From Betaproteobacteria bacterium (GTDB lineage Bacteria > Pseudomonadota > Gammaproteobacteria > Burkholderiales > Usitatibacteraceae), in contig JAEUMY010000010.1 in assembly GCA_016791265.1 (NCBI GenBank), positions 186,001 through 250,000 on the forward strand: a stretch of DNA of 64,000 nucleotides, written 5' to 3'. The position numbers were made by a program, and so were the translations under genes. Numbering within the stretch: position 1 is the first letter of the stretch; each line of letters starts with the position of its first letter. Of this stretch, positions 1-8,581 are shown one piece after another. The notes below the pieces were generated by a model. It did no database searches and was not told the origin of the DNA. It worked only from the letters and a program-made list of their open reading frames with translations.

Positions 1-8
1 ATATTCGC
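1..8. repeat. right half of a GCGAATATTCGC palindrome cut by the window edge
   Basis: The window opens with ATATTCGC, the right-hand two thirds of the dispersed palindrome described elsewhere. It ends 8 bases past the stop codon (17-19, minus strand) of the ABC binding protein, the same 3'-end placement as most intergenic copies. The missing left bases are outside the window. Confidence 0.6.
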
Positions 9-16
9 ATGGCCCA

Positions 17-1603
17 TCACGGCAGCTTCGTCCAGTGCGGCACCAGCCAGTTGTCGATGCGATGCACCACCGTCACCCCGGCGCGCGACACCCAGGGCGT
101 GATCTGGCGGTGCAGCGGCAGGATGAGCGTTTCCTTCTGGATCACGCGCACGGCATCGTTGATGAGAGCGTTCCTCTTCTTCACATCCATTTCCACTTCG
201 GCCGCGGCGATGAGCTTGTCCAGCTCTTCGCTCTTGAAGTTGCCGTAGTTGGTGTCGCCCCAGCCCTTGTCGTTCAGGCTGTGCAGCACCGGCTTCAGGG
301 TGAAGATGGCGTCGCGCGCATTCGACCCCCAGCCCTGCATGCAGGCGGAGAATTCCTTCTTCGGCGTGCGCTGGAAGTACTGGGCCTTGGGCATGGCATC
401 GACCGTGACCTTGAGCCCGATCTTGGCCCACATGGCGGCGAGTGCGATGCAGATCTTCTCGTCGTTGACATAGCGGTCGTTCGGGCAATGCAGGGTGAAG
501 CCGAAACCGTTGGGATAACCGGCGTCCGCCAGCAGCTTTTTCGCAGCGTTGAGGTCCAGCGGCAGGCGCTTGTCCAAAGCCGGCTCAATGCCCTCACCCT
601 TCGGATCGGGCAGCGGAATCGCGGTCGGCCGGGAGAGGCCGCGCATCACTGTCTTGTTGATGGCGTTGATGTCGATGGCCTGATAGAGCGCCTGGCGGAC
701 ACGGCGGTCCTTGAACGGGTTCTTGCCCTTGACGTCGGAGAACAGCAGTTCATCCCGGGCCTGATCGAGCGCGATCATGATGATGCGGGTCTCGTCGCCC
801 TCCCACACCTTCAGCGCCTTGTCCTGCTTCAGTTGCGCGATGTCCTGCACGGACGGGTCGAGCACGAAGTCGAGCTCGCCGGATTTCAGCGCCGCCATGC
901 GGGTGGCGCCATTGCCGATGGGCCGGTACTCGACCATTTCCACGTTGCTGGTGAAGCGGCCCTCCTTCAGGCCCCACCAGTTCGGATTTTTCTTGAACAC
1001 GGTTTTCACGCCGGGCTCGTAACTCACGATGGTGAACGGGCCTGTGCCCATGGCGTTGCGCACGGCGAACGTGGGCTCCTTCACGCTGGGGTCTTGCGCC
1101 GCGACCACGTTGTTCTTCTCGGCCCAGGCCTTGGAGAGGATGGGCACTTCGGAGATGTTGGTGAGCGTGACCGGATTGGGTTGCGGCGTGGTGAATTCCA
1201 CGGTGTGCGCGTCGATCTTCTTCGCGGTGCCCACCGGCTGGGCGTAGGTGCGGTATTGCTTCGACTTGGCCGCGCGCTCGAAGGAGAACACGACGTCATC
1301 GGCAGTGAAGTCGGTACCGTCATGCCACTTCACGCCCTTGCGCAGCTTCAGCACCCAGGTGGTGGGGCCCGTGTTCTTCCACTCCACCGCCAGCCCGCTT
1401 TGCAGCGACATGTCCTTGCCGCGGAGCAGCAGGCGCTCGTACACCAGCGCCTGGTTGGACTTGGTGAAACCCTCGTCCTGCCCATGCGGGTCCAGCGTGG
1501 CGATATCGCCCTGCGAAGACCAGCGCAGCGTCTTGGCCCAGGCGGGGGCCGTGGCAGTGAATGGCAGGGTGGCGAGTACCAACAGGGCGAATATTCGCTT
1601 CAT
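17..1603 (-). CDS. ABC transporter periplasmic substrate-binding protein, peptide type (SBP_bac_5)
   Basis: 528 aa. Binds peptides or related solutes in the periplasm and delivers them to an ABC permease. Residues 1-23 form a Sec signal peptide ending at an AWA-type cleavage site, followed by TLRWSSQGDIATLDPH, the usual start of mature DppA/OppA-like proteins. The body carries the family pattern VKWHDGTDFTADDVVFSFERA and, later, FKDRRVRQALYQAID. Length fits the family. The open frame runs 57 codons further upstream, but the ATG at 1603 sits directly before the signal peptide. No permease or ATPase genes are visible next to it, so it may be an orphan or its partners lie left of the window. A palindrome copy (1587-1598) encodes the RIFA of the signal peptide. 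Substrate unknown. Confidence 0.9.
   Translation of the reverse strand: MKRIFALLVLATLPFTATAPAWAKTLRWSSQGDIATLDPHGQDEGFTKSNQALVYERLLLRGKDMSLQSGLAVEWKNTGPTTWVLKLRKGVKWHDGTDFTADDVVFSFERAAKSKQYRTYAQPVGTAKKIDAHTVEFTTPQPNPVTLTNISEVPILSKAWAEKNNVVAAQDPSVKEPTFAVRNAMGTGPFTIVSYEPGVKTVFKKNPNWWGLKEGRFTSNVEMVEYRPIGNGATRMAALKSGELDFVLDPSVQDIAQLKQDKALKVWEGDETRIIMIALDQARDELLFSDVKGKNPFKDRRVRQALYQAIDINAINKTVMRGLSRPTAIPLPDPKGEGIEPALDKRLPLDLNAAKKLLADAGYPNGFGFTLHCPNDRYVNDEKICIALAAMWAKIGLKVTVDAMPKAQYFQRTPKKEFSACMQGWGSNARDAIFTLKPVLHSLNDKGWGDTNYGNFKSEELDKLIAAAEVEMDVKKRNALINDAVRVIQKETLILPLHRQITPWVSRAGVTVVHRIDNWLVPHWTKLP
1587..1598. repeat. GCGAATATTCGC palindrome, exact, inside CDS
   Basis: Exact copy within the signal-peptide codons of the binding protein, read as R-I-F-A at residues 3-6. 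Confidence 0.9.
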
Positions 1604-1765
1604 GGCGAGGACTCCGGTAGCGATCGACGAAAGCCGCAGTCTAGCGAAGCCGCCCGCCGCCTGCAGCGTTGGCCGTGGCACAACCCCTTCGTGGGCACGC
1701 GAACTTTGCACAGATCCCCCGGTCTCGTGCAGACTGCGGACCTTGACTGGAGGCGTGTGGACTCG

Positions 1766-2830
1766 ATGAGCCAATTACTTTTCTTTGCGCTGGGCCTGGT
1801 GGCACTGGTTGCCGGCGCCGAACTGCTGGTGCGCGGCGCCTCACGGCTGGCCCTGTCGTTCGGCATTTCCCCGCTGGTGGTGGGCCTCACCGTGGTCGCG
1901 ATGGGCACCAGCGCGCCGGAAGTGGCGGTGTCCGTGGGCGCCGCGCTGGACGGCCGCACCGACATTGCCGTGGGCAACGTCGTAGGCAGCAATATCTTCA
2001 ACGTGCTGTTCATCCTGGGCCTGTCTGCCCTGATCACGCCGTTGGTGGTCAATGTGCAGATCATCCGCCAGGAGGTGCCGATCATGATCGGCGCATCGCT
2101 GCTGTTGCTGGCATTCGGCCTGGACGGCCGGCTGGCGTTCACCGAGTGTCTCGTGCTGTTGGCGGGACTGGTTGCCTACACGGTGTTCCTGGTGCGTCAG
2201 GCGCGCGGCGAGACCCAGGCGGCGAGGGATGAGTACAGCGAGGCGTTTGCCAGCCAACCCGGCTGGGACAGCCACTGGGCGGTGCAACTGGGCCTCATCG
2301 CCGCCGGCCTCGCCCTGCTGGTGCTGGGCTCCAATTGGCTGGTGGGCGCAGCGGTCGCCTTCGCCAAGTCGCTCGGCGTGAGCGATCTGGTCATCGGTCT
2401 CACCATCGTCGCGGCGGGCACGTCCATGCCGGAAGTGGCCACCTCCATCATGGCCGCGTTCAAGAAGGAACGCGACATCGCCATCGGCAACGTGGTGGGC
2501 TCCAACACATTCAACATCCTGGGCTGTCTCGGCATCACCGGGTTGATCGGCGCGGACGGCATTCCGCTCTCCGCGGGCGTGCTCAATTTCGACATCTGGG
2601 TCATGCTGGCCGTGGCCTTCGCCTGTCTGCCGGTATTCCTCACCGGCCGCGAAATCGCGCGGTGGGAGGGCGCGGTGTTCCTCGGCTACTACATCGCCTA
2701 CACCGCCTATCTGATCCTCACCGCGCAGCAGCATGATTTGCTGCCCGCCTTCAACCAGGCCATGCTGAGTTTCGTGTTGCCGCTCACGGTCATCACGCTC
2801 GTCGTCATGAGCTTGAAGAAACCCCGATGA
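1766..2830 (+). CDS. calcium/sodium antiporter, CaCA family (YrbG-like)
   Basis: 354 aa inner-membrane exchanger, predicted to move Ca2+ against Na+ or H+. The two inverted alpha-repeats are plain: GTSAPEVAVS with VGNVVGSNIFNVLF in the first half, and GTSMPEVATS with IGNVVGSNTFNILG in the second; the acidic residues in the (S/M)PE motifs are the cation ligands of the family. Hydrophobic segments cover nearly the whole chain except a loop near residues 145-170. The frame is open far upstream, but that part is antisense to the binding-protein gene; the ATG at 1766 begins the first membrane helix (MSQLLFFALG). Its TGA overlaps the ATG of the next gene (ATGA at 2827), so the two are translationally coupled. 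Confidence 0.93.
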   Translation: MSQLLFFALGLVALVAGAELLVRGASRLALSFGISPLVVGLTVVAMGTSAPEVAVSVGAALDGRTDIAVGNVVGSNIFNVLFILGLSALITPLVVNVQIIRQEVPIMIGASLLLLAFGLDGRLAFTECLVLLAGLVAYTVFLVRQARGETQAARDEYSEAFASQPGWDSHWAVQLGLIAAGLALLVLGSNWLVGAAVAFAKSLGVSDLVIGLTIVAAGTSMPEVATSIMAAFKKERDIAIGNVVGSNTFNILGCLGITGLIGADGIPLSAGVLNFDIWVMLAVAFACLPVFLTGREIARWEGAVFLGYYIAYTAYLILTAQQHDLLPAFNQAMLSFVLPLTVITLVVMSLKKPR

Positions 2831-3726
2831 AGCGCCCCACCCTGAGCGCGCTGCTGTGCAGCGTGTTCCTGGCGGGATGCGCGGCCACGCCGGCTGCGCT
2901 GCCGCCCGATCCGGTCGACGATGTCCTGCCCTTCACGCTGTCGAAGCTGGAGGAGCCCGGCCCGCTCACCGGCGTGGTGGCCCGCGTCGATCTCACCGAT
3001 CCGCGCGTGTCGCTGCGCGTGGCACTGGCCGATGACCGCGACCCGGACGGCCCCGGCCCCTGTAGCGGCCGGCTGGACACGGTGACCGGTGCCGCGAAGA
3101 AGCATGACTTCGTGCTCACGTTGAACGCCAGCTTCTTCGATGCGCCCCAGGTGAACCTGCCCGCCGGACGCAAGGCCCGCTATATCGTCGGCAATTGCGG
3201 CACACCGGTCGGCTTTCACGCCAGCGGGGGCAAAGTGATCACGCAACCGAAGACCACCGGCATGCGCGCCGTGTTCGTGGTGGATGCATCGGGTCGCCCC
3301 GACATCCTCGACAACGTGCAATCGCTCCCTGCGAATATTCGCGAGGCGGTGAGCGGCAATGTGATGGTCTTGAAAGGCGGCGAGGTGGTGCAGCATGCCA
3401 AGGACACCGCGCGCCATCCGCGCAGCGTGGTCGGGCTGTCGCGCGACCGCAAGACCCTGTTCCTCGTTGCCGTCGATGGCCGCCAGGTCACCAGTCGCGG
3501 CGCCACCTATGCGGAGCTGGGCGAGCTGCTTAAACGGCTCGGCGCGGAAGACGCGCTCAATCTCGACGGCGGCGGCAGCACGGCGCTGGTCCTGAAGGAC
3601 CCCTACACCGGATCGCATGGCGTGATGAATCGCCCGTCGGACATCTTTCCCGCGCATCCCTGGCTCGGCACCGAACGGCCGGTCGCGGATGTGATCGGGG
3701 TCAGCATGAAATGGCGCAAGCCCTGA
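2827..3726 (+). CDS. phosphodiester glycosidase family (NAGPA/DUF2233) lipoprotein
   Basis: 299 aa. The N-terminus has a lipoprotein signal with lipobox LAGC (Cys18). The rest matches the NAGPA domain, first known from the enzyme that uncovers mannose-6-phosphate: TLNASFFDAP near residue 100, RSVVGLSRD near 200, and the glycine-rich LNLDGGGSTALVL near residue 245 followed by RPSDIFP. Bacterial members hydrolyse phosphodiester-linked sugars or cell-wall glycan parts. Coupled to the upstream exchanger by a 4-base overlap. A palindrome copy at 3331 encodes ANIRE. Substrate is not predictable. Confidence 0.85.
   Translation: MKRPTLSALLCSVFLAGCAATPAALPPDPVDDVLPFTLSKLEEPGPLTGVVARVDLTDPRVSLRVALADDRDPDGPGPCSGRLDTVTGAAKKHDFVLTLNASFFDAPQVNLPAGRKARYIVGNCGTPVGFHASGGKVITQPKTTGMRAVFVVDASGRPDILDNVQSLPANIREAVSGNVMVLKGGEVVQHAKDTARHPRSVVGLSRDRKTLFLVAVDGRQVTSRGATYAELGELLKRLGAEDALNLDGGGSTALVLKDPYTGSHGVMNRPSDIFPAHPWLGTERPVADVIGVSMKWRKP
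3331..3342. repeat. GCGAATATTCGC palindrome, exact, inside CDS
   Basis: Exact copy in the phosphodiester glycosidase gene, read as A-N-I-R. Confidence 0.9.
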
Positions 3727-3752
3727 ATCCACACCTTGATACTGGAGATCGC

Positions 3753-5063
3753 ATGAAACCCGCCCTGCTTCCTCTTTTCGTCGCGGCCACACTGTCCGCG
3801 CCCGCCCTGGCCCAAACACCCGCCTCGACGCCGTCGCCAAAATCCGTCGCGCTGCAATGCGGCAGCCTGATCGACGTGCGTGGGTTGAAGGTAGAAGGCG
3901 CGCACACCATCGTCGTCACAGGGAAACAGATTGCGCGTGTCGACAGGGGCCATGCCGCGCCAGCCAATGCGACCGTGATCGATCTCAAGCGCCACACCTG
4001 CTTGCCGGGTCTCATCGACCTGCACGTACACATCGGTGGCCAGCTTGCGCGCGGCTCGGCGATGGAGAGCTTCACCCTCAACCCCGCCGACTACGCCGTG
4101 CGCGGCGTGGCCAATGCGGAAAAGACGCTCATGGCCGGCTTCACGTCGGTGCGCGAATTGGGTGCTTCACCGGGCGTGAGCGTTGCGCTGCGCAACGCGA
4201 TCAACAGCGGCGTCGTCAAGGGACCGCGCATCCAGGCGGCCGGTGCGGTGGTGTCCACCGGCGGCCACGGCGATCCCACCAATGGCTTGCGCGCCGATCT
4301 GATGGGTTCACCCGGCGTGGAGCGTGGCGTGGCCAACGGCCCGGACGAGGCCCGCAAAGTGGTGCGCCAGCGCTACAAGGAACAGTTCGACCTCATCAAG
4401 ATTTCCACCACAGGCGGCGTGCTGTCGCTGGCCAAGAGCGGTGATGCGCCCCTGCTGGTCGATGAGGAATTGAAAGCCATTGTGGAAACGGCACGCGATT
4501 ACGGCATGCCGGTCGCAACCCATGCGCATGGCGCCGACGGCATGAAGCGCGCCATCCGCGCCGGCGTGCAAACCATCGAGCACGGCACCTATCTCGACGA
4601 CGAGGCCATGGCGCTCATGAAGGAAAAAGGCACGTGGTATGTGCCGACCATTTCCGCCGGCCGCTTCGTGGCGGACAAAGCGAAGGAAGGCGGCTACTTC
4701 CCGGAAATCATCCGCGCCAAGGCCGAGGCCATTGGCCCGCAGATCCAGGGCACCTTCGCCAAGGCGTACAAGGCGGGCGTGAAAATCGCGTTCGGCACCG
4801 ACTCCGGCGTCTCGCCGCACGGCGACAACGCGAAGGAGTTCGGCTACATGGTGGAAGCGGGCATGCCGGCGCTGGAAGCGTTGCGCGCTGCCACGCTTTC
4901 GGCTGCGACGGTCATGGGCATGGAGAAGCAGCTCGGCACGCTGGAGGCCGGCAAACTGGCGGATGTCATTGCCGTGCCCGGTGATCCTTCGAAAGACATC
5001 AATGTCATGACGAAGGTGGAATTCGTGATGAAGGATGGGGTGGTTTACAAGTCGGCCAAGTAA
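3753..5063 (+). CDS. secreted metal-dependent amidohydrolase, imidazolonepropionase/Xaa-Pro dipeptidase-like
   Basis: 436 aa with a signal peptide (residues 1-20, cleavage after ALA). The amidohydrolase TIM-barrel ligands are all present: HVH at His91/His93, Lys216 in LIKIST (the likely carboxylated lysine), His257 in THAHG, His277 in IEHGT and Asp350 in FGTDSG. Relatives hydrolyse Xaa-Pro or Xaa-Arg dipeptides, or organophosphates. The ATG at 3753 was chosen because it starts the signal peptide; it lies 26 bases after the glycosidase stop, so the three genes from 1766 may form one unit. It ends at a strong bidirectional terminator. Substrate unproven. Confidence 0.9.
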   Translation: MKPALLPLFVAATLSAPALAQTPASTPSPKSVALQCGSLIDVRGLKVEGAHTIVVTGKQIARVDRGHAAPANATVIDLKRHTCLPGLIDLHVHIGGQLARGSAMESFTLNPADYAVRGVANAEKTLMAGFTSVRELGASPGVSVALRNAINSGVVKGPRIQAAGAVVSTGGHGDPTNGLRADLMGSPGVERGVANGPDEARKVVRQRYKEQFDLIKISTTGGVLSLAKSGDAPLLVDEELKAIVETARDYGMPVATHAHGADGMKRAIRAGVQTIEHGTYLDDEAMALMKEKGTWYVPTISAGRFVADKAKEGGYFPEIIRAKAEAIGPQIQGTFAKAYKAGVKIAFGTDSGVSPHGDNAKEFGYMVEAGMPALEALRAATLSAATVMGMEKQLGTLEAGKLADVIAVPGDPSKDINVMTKVEFVMKDGVVYKSAK

Positions 5064-5077
5064 CTGCCTTCCAAACG

Positions 5078-5111
5078 AAAAAGCCCATGCGAATATTCGC
5101 ATGGGCTTTTT
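5078..5111. terminator. bidirectional terminator built on the dispersed palindrome
   Basis: Perfect 34-bp palindrome with GCGAATATTCGC at its centre (5089-5100). The stem continues outward through GCCCAT and an A-tract on the left mirrored by a T-tract on the right, so in both directions the hairpin ends in a run of T. It sits between two convergent genes (stops at 5063 and 5133), as expected of a shared rho-independent terminator. Confidence 0.9.
5089..5100. repeat. GCGAATATTCGC palindrome, exact, terminator core
   Basis: Exact copy at the centre of the 5078-5111 terminator, 25 bases past the amidohydrolase stop. Confidence 0.9.
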
Positions 5112-5132
5112 TTCTTTCCGTGACTGCCCGGA

Positions 5133-7112
5133 TTACTTCCCGTCCAGCAACGTTTGCTTCAAGAACGTGATGGTCGAGTAGAACTGGTAATCCGCATTGG
5201 CCTTCTTGGCGAAGCCGTGGCCTTCGTCATTGGCCAGCATGTACCAGACCGTCGCGCCATTCTGCTTCGCCGACTTCACGATCTGGTCTGCCTCCTGCCA
5301 TGGCACGCGCGGATCGTTCTTGCCCTGCACCACGAAGAGCGGCTTCTTGATGCGGTTGGCGCGGTTCAGCGGGGCGATTTCTTCCATCCACTTCCTCATC
5401 TCGGGATCGCGCTCGTCGCCGTACTCCACGCGGCGCAGATCGCGGCGATAGCTCTCGGTGCGCTCGAGGAAGGTGACGAAGTTGGAAATGCCCACCACGT
5501 CGATGGCGGCGGCGATGCGATCCGGATACAGCGTGGCAACCGCCAGAGACATGTAGCCACCATAGCTGCCTCCGGTGACCGCGATCTTGTTCGCATCCAG
5601 ATCCTTCTGGGTGGCGATCCAGTCGAAGAGCGCGCCGATGTCCTTCACCGAGTCTTCACGCAGCTTGCCGTTGTCCAGCTTCAGGAACGACTTGCCGTAG
5701 CCATCCGAGCCGCGCACGTTCGGGTAGATGATGCTGATGCCCATCTCGTTCAGGAAGTAGTTGTTGCGTGCCTGGAAGCCGGGACGCGCCTGGGCCTCCG
5801 GGCCGCCGTGGATGTTGACCAGCACCGGACGCTTACCGGGAAATCTCGCCGTCGGCGCACGGTAGAGGAAGCCGGAGATCATGCGGCCGTCGAACGACTT
5901 CCAGCGGACCAGCTCAGGCTCGACAAAGGTTGATGCATCGACTTCCATCTTTTCGTGCGTGGTCCAGCGCGTGACGGCACCGGTCTTGATGTTGAACGAG
6001 TACACCTCGGACGGGCTGGTCGCCGACGTCACCGAGAAGCCGAGGTCGGTGCTGTTCTTGTGCCAGTCGATGCCACCGATGGTGCCAAGCGGCAGCTTGG
6101 GCGTGGGCAGCGGCTTGTGATCAGGCAGGCTCATGAGACGCAGCACATTGGTGCCGTCCTCGTTGGCGATGTAGGCCAGAAACTTGCCATCATCCGACAG
6201 GTCGATGCTGGTCACATCCCAGTTGAGATCGGGCGTGACAACCGTGTGCTTGAGCGTCGCGACATCGATGAACGTGAGTCGCTGGAATTCGCTGCCACGG
6301 TCAGTCACGGTGTAGAGGCCCTTGCCGTCGCGGCTGAAGAGGGCGCCTCCGTAGGACACGACTTCATTGCCGTTCTTCTCCGTGATGCGCTTCGACTGTC
6401 CGGTCGCCAAGTCCATGAGCCAGAGGTAGCTTTCATTCGCCGACACGAATTGCAGATAGGCGAGTTGCTTGTCATCCGGTGAAAAAGCGAATCCGCCCCA
6501 GCCGCCACCATCGAACTCGGTGATCTTGCGGGCGGCCTCGGGCTTCAGCGGATCAGCGAGGAAGAGTTCGGTCTTGATCTTGTCGGCGGAGCCTTGGCGA
6601 TTGACCGGCACGGTGGCATACACCAACTGTTTGCCGCTATTGGCCCAGGCCATGCCACCCACGCGCTTGCCCTCGGGCGTCACCGGCACAGCTTCGGACT
6701 TCCCACCGCCGAGATCCATGCGGAAACCGCGAAAGACCTCGTTACCGCCGGCGTCCCTGCCGAACACGACATATTTGCCCTCCGTGGGCTGGTAAGTCGC
6801 GCTGCGCACGGGCTCGGCGAAGTCCGTCAGCAGCACGGGCTCGGCGCCCGGCTTGGCGAGTGTGTACACCTGGGGCGTGTTCTTGTGCCGTCGGGCGATC
6901 AGCATTTCCAGCTTGGTGGGATGCCAGCCGGAAAAGCTGGTCGGACGGAATTCGGTGTACTTGGCGACTTGAGTGGCGACCGCGGCTGGCACCGGCGGAA
7001 CGCCCTCCAGGACCAGCGCGGCGGGCGGGGTGACGAACTCGGAAGCGAGGCTGGCGAGGGGAGCGAACAGGACAAGCGAAGCAAAACGGGACAGCAATGG
7101 GCGAATTTTCAT
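5133..7112 (-). CDS. S9 family prolyl oligopeptidase, secreted
   Basis: 659 aa. Signal peptide (MKIRPLLSRF... to about residue 24), then a seven-bladed beta-propeller with PD40-like strands (FSPDDKQLAYL, LSDDGKFLAYI), then the alpha/beta-hydrolase domain from about residue 400. Catalytic triad by position: Ser516 in GGSYGGYMS, Asp600 in GKNDPRVPW and His632 in EGHGF. Such enzymes cut short peptides, often dipeptidyl or acylaminoacyl units, in the periplasm. Start placed at 7112; an ATG four codons upstream (7124) is the alternative. Convergent with the amidohydrolase across the palindrome terminator. Confidence 0.93.
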   Translation of the reverse strand: MKIRPLLSRFASLVLFAPLASLASEFVTPPAALVLEGVPPVPAAVATQVAKYTEFRPTSFSGWHPTKLEMLIARRHKNTPQVYTLAKPGAEPVLLTDFAEPVRSATYQPTEGKYVVFGRDAGGNEVFRGFRMDLGGGKSEAVPVTPEGKRVGGMAWANSGKQLVYATVPVNRQGSADKIKTELFLADPLKPEAARKITEFDGGGWGGFAFSPDDKQLAYLQFVSANESYLWLMDLATGQSKRITEKNGNEVVSYGGALFSRDGKGLYTVTDRGSEFQRLTFIDVATLKHTVVTPDLNWDVTSIDLSDDGKFLAYIANEDGTNVLRLMSLPDHKPLPTPKLPLGTIGGIDWHKNSTDLGFSVTSATSPSEVYSFNIKTGAVTRWTTHEKMEVDASTFVEPELVRWKSFDGRMISGFLYRAPTARFPGKRPVLVNIHGGPEAQARPGFQARNNYFLNEMGISIIYPNVRGSDGYGKSFLKLDNGKLREDSVKDIGALFDWIATQKDLDANKIAVTGGSYGGYMSLAVATLYPDRIAAAIDVVGISNFVTFLERTESYRRDLRRVEYGDERDPEMRKWMEEIAPLNRANRIKKPLFVVQGKNDPRVPWQEADQIVKSAKQNGATVWYMLANDEGHGFAKKANADYQFYSTITFLKQTLLDGK

Positions 7113-7261
7113 ATCGGGTTCCATGCGTGGGTGAAATCAGCGCAGCAGACTAGCAGAATGCGGACTGCGCGCGCCGGGACACTGGCCGAAGCGCTGTTGG
7201 CGTCGGACGAAACAGTGAATAACGCGGATGAGATGGCGGTCGTACGCGGCGCGGCCGCACC

Positions 7262-8119
7262 TCAGGGCAACACGGGATCACCCGGACAGTGGCTGCGAGC
7301 GGGTGTCGCGGCCACGGCCTCCGCCGCCGCAGCGCGCAGACGTTGCTGCGTCGCGGCGTCCACGGCTGCGAGCGGGATCGCCGCAAAATCCGTCGGGCTG
7401 GCGCCGGTCAACGTGGCGGCCAGCACGACAGCGGCGAGAAACGCCCCGGCGGGCACGGCGTGGTTGCCATCGCCGTCGTGCAACACGACGTCCGGCGCGC
7501 GCGCGGCCGCCACGTCCCAAGCTTGACCCACCGGCGCGACACACGCCGGCGCGACGCGGGCGATGGACACATGCAAATCGTAGATTCGCTGAGTTTCGGT
7601 GACTCCGCGGCGAGGCCATTCCGGAAACATCACCGGCTGCGACCCGAGACGACGGGTCATGCGCACCAGCTCCTCGGCTTCCGCCGTCGAGTAGCTGAAC
7701 TGGCCCGAAGACGAGTATTTCTGCGCCTGCAACACCACGGCGGACCAGCGCTGCCCATTCAGCTTGGCAAGCGTCGCCGGGTCGGAGAGCCGCTCTTCCA
7801 GAAAGAGATAGCCCGGCGCCCGGTCGGCCGCGACCGTGCGGCCCGGCCGCACGCTGCGCACCAGGGCCGCCACCATGCCCGGCACATCATGAAAGTCGGT
7901 GTGACTGTTGCCCATGAAGAGCAAGGTGATGTCCGCGTTGCCCGTTGCCGTCGGCGGCAGCACGGGGAAAGTTGGTGCCGAGGACGTCGACCCGCCACCG
8001 CCCGAGCATGCGGGCAAACCCAACCCGGCAGCGGTCAACAGAGCCAGAAGGGCCGTTTGGCGCAGAAAACCGACAACACTCGGCCCGAATCGGCCAGCCT
8101 GGCAGCAGTGGATGAACAT
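7262..8119 (-). CDS. SGNH/GDSL-like hydrolase lipoprotein
   Basis: 285 aa. A hydrophobic stretch at residues 21-37 ends in LPACSGGGG, which looks like a lipobox with Cys38, though the 20 residues before it make a long n-region and a later start is possible. The mature part begins TLLFMGNSHTDFHDVPGM; GNSH replaces the GDS motif, and DGNHAVPAGAFLAA near residue 225 supplies the paired Asp and His of an SGNH active site. Predicted esterase or carbohydrate deacetylase. It stands alone; the 137 bases to the oligopeptidase start hold nothing obvious. Confidence 0.65.
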   Translation of the reverse strand: MFIHCCQAGRFGPSVVGFLRQTALLALLTAAGLGLPACSGGGGSTSSAPTFPVLPPTATGNADITLLFMGNSHTDFHDVPGMVAALVRSVRPGRTVAADRAPGYLFLEERLSDPATLAKLNGQRWSAVVLQAQKYSSSGQFSYSTAEAEELVRMTRRLGSQPVMFPEWPRRGVTETQRIYDLHVSIARVAPACVAPVGQAWDVAAARAPDVVLHDGDGNHAVPAGAFLAAVVLAATLTGASPTDFAAIPLAAVDAATQQRLRAAAAEAVAATPARSHCPGDPVLP

Positions 8120-8301
8120 GCTGTGATTCTGCCGGATGCTTTTCGCACGAGTGTGTCAGTCAGTTTCAGACAGCAACCGTTCGCGACAGCGCAATAGCCC
8201 TCGTCGCGCGCGGTGCGTGCAGTTCCCTGACATGCGGCCACTTGGTCTGCGCGGTCGGCGCCGAGACCGCGTAGGATGCGACGACACTCAAGGGGAACCG
8301 C

Positions 8302-8550
8302 ATGCCCAACGACACCGAGAACAACCAGCCGGCCATGCACGCGCTGGCTGCCCGCATCTACGTTCAGCTGGTCACCGAGGCGGTGGGCTTCACCGACAAG
8401 GGCGTGAACATCACGGCCAATCCGGAGAACATCGCCCGCGTCAGCTACAAGCTGGCCGAGGCGTTCCAGAAGGTCGAGGACGAACGACTCGCCGCCGCCC
8501 GCCCCAAGTCCACGGCCCTGGACCTGGGACAGGTCAACTTCGGCGACTGA
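8302..8550 (+). CDS. small hypothetical protein
   Basis: 82 aa, soluble, no signal peptide or membrane segment. The core (HALAARIYVQLVTEAVGF) looks helical and the tail is charged. A purine-rich AAGGGGAA lies about 6 bases before the ATG. I do not recognise the family. It faces away from the divergent lipoprotein gene at 8119 across 182 bases. Confidence 0.6.
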   Translation: MPNDTENNQPAMHALAARIYVQLVTEAVGFTDKGVNITANPENIARVSYKLAEAFQKVEDERLAAARPKSTALDLGQVNFGD

Positions 8551-8581
8551 CGCGCCGGCCTGACGGCGGCTTTCGTAAGAC

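Noticed and set aside
35..1765. Long open frame upstream of, and continuous with, the CaCA exchanger
   Set aside because: It is antisense to the binding-protein gene, has no family sequence and begins far before the first membrane helix; the exchanger starts at 1766.
1841..2734. Long minus-strand frame opposite the exchanger gene
   Set aside because: His/Arg/Gly-rich composition typical of antisense reading of GC-rich genes; the plus strand has the CaCA motifs.
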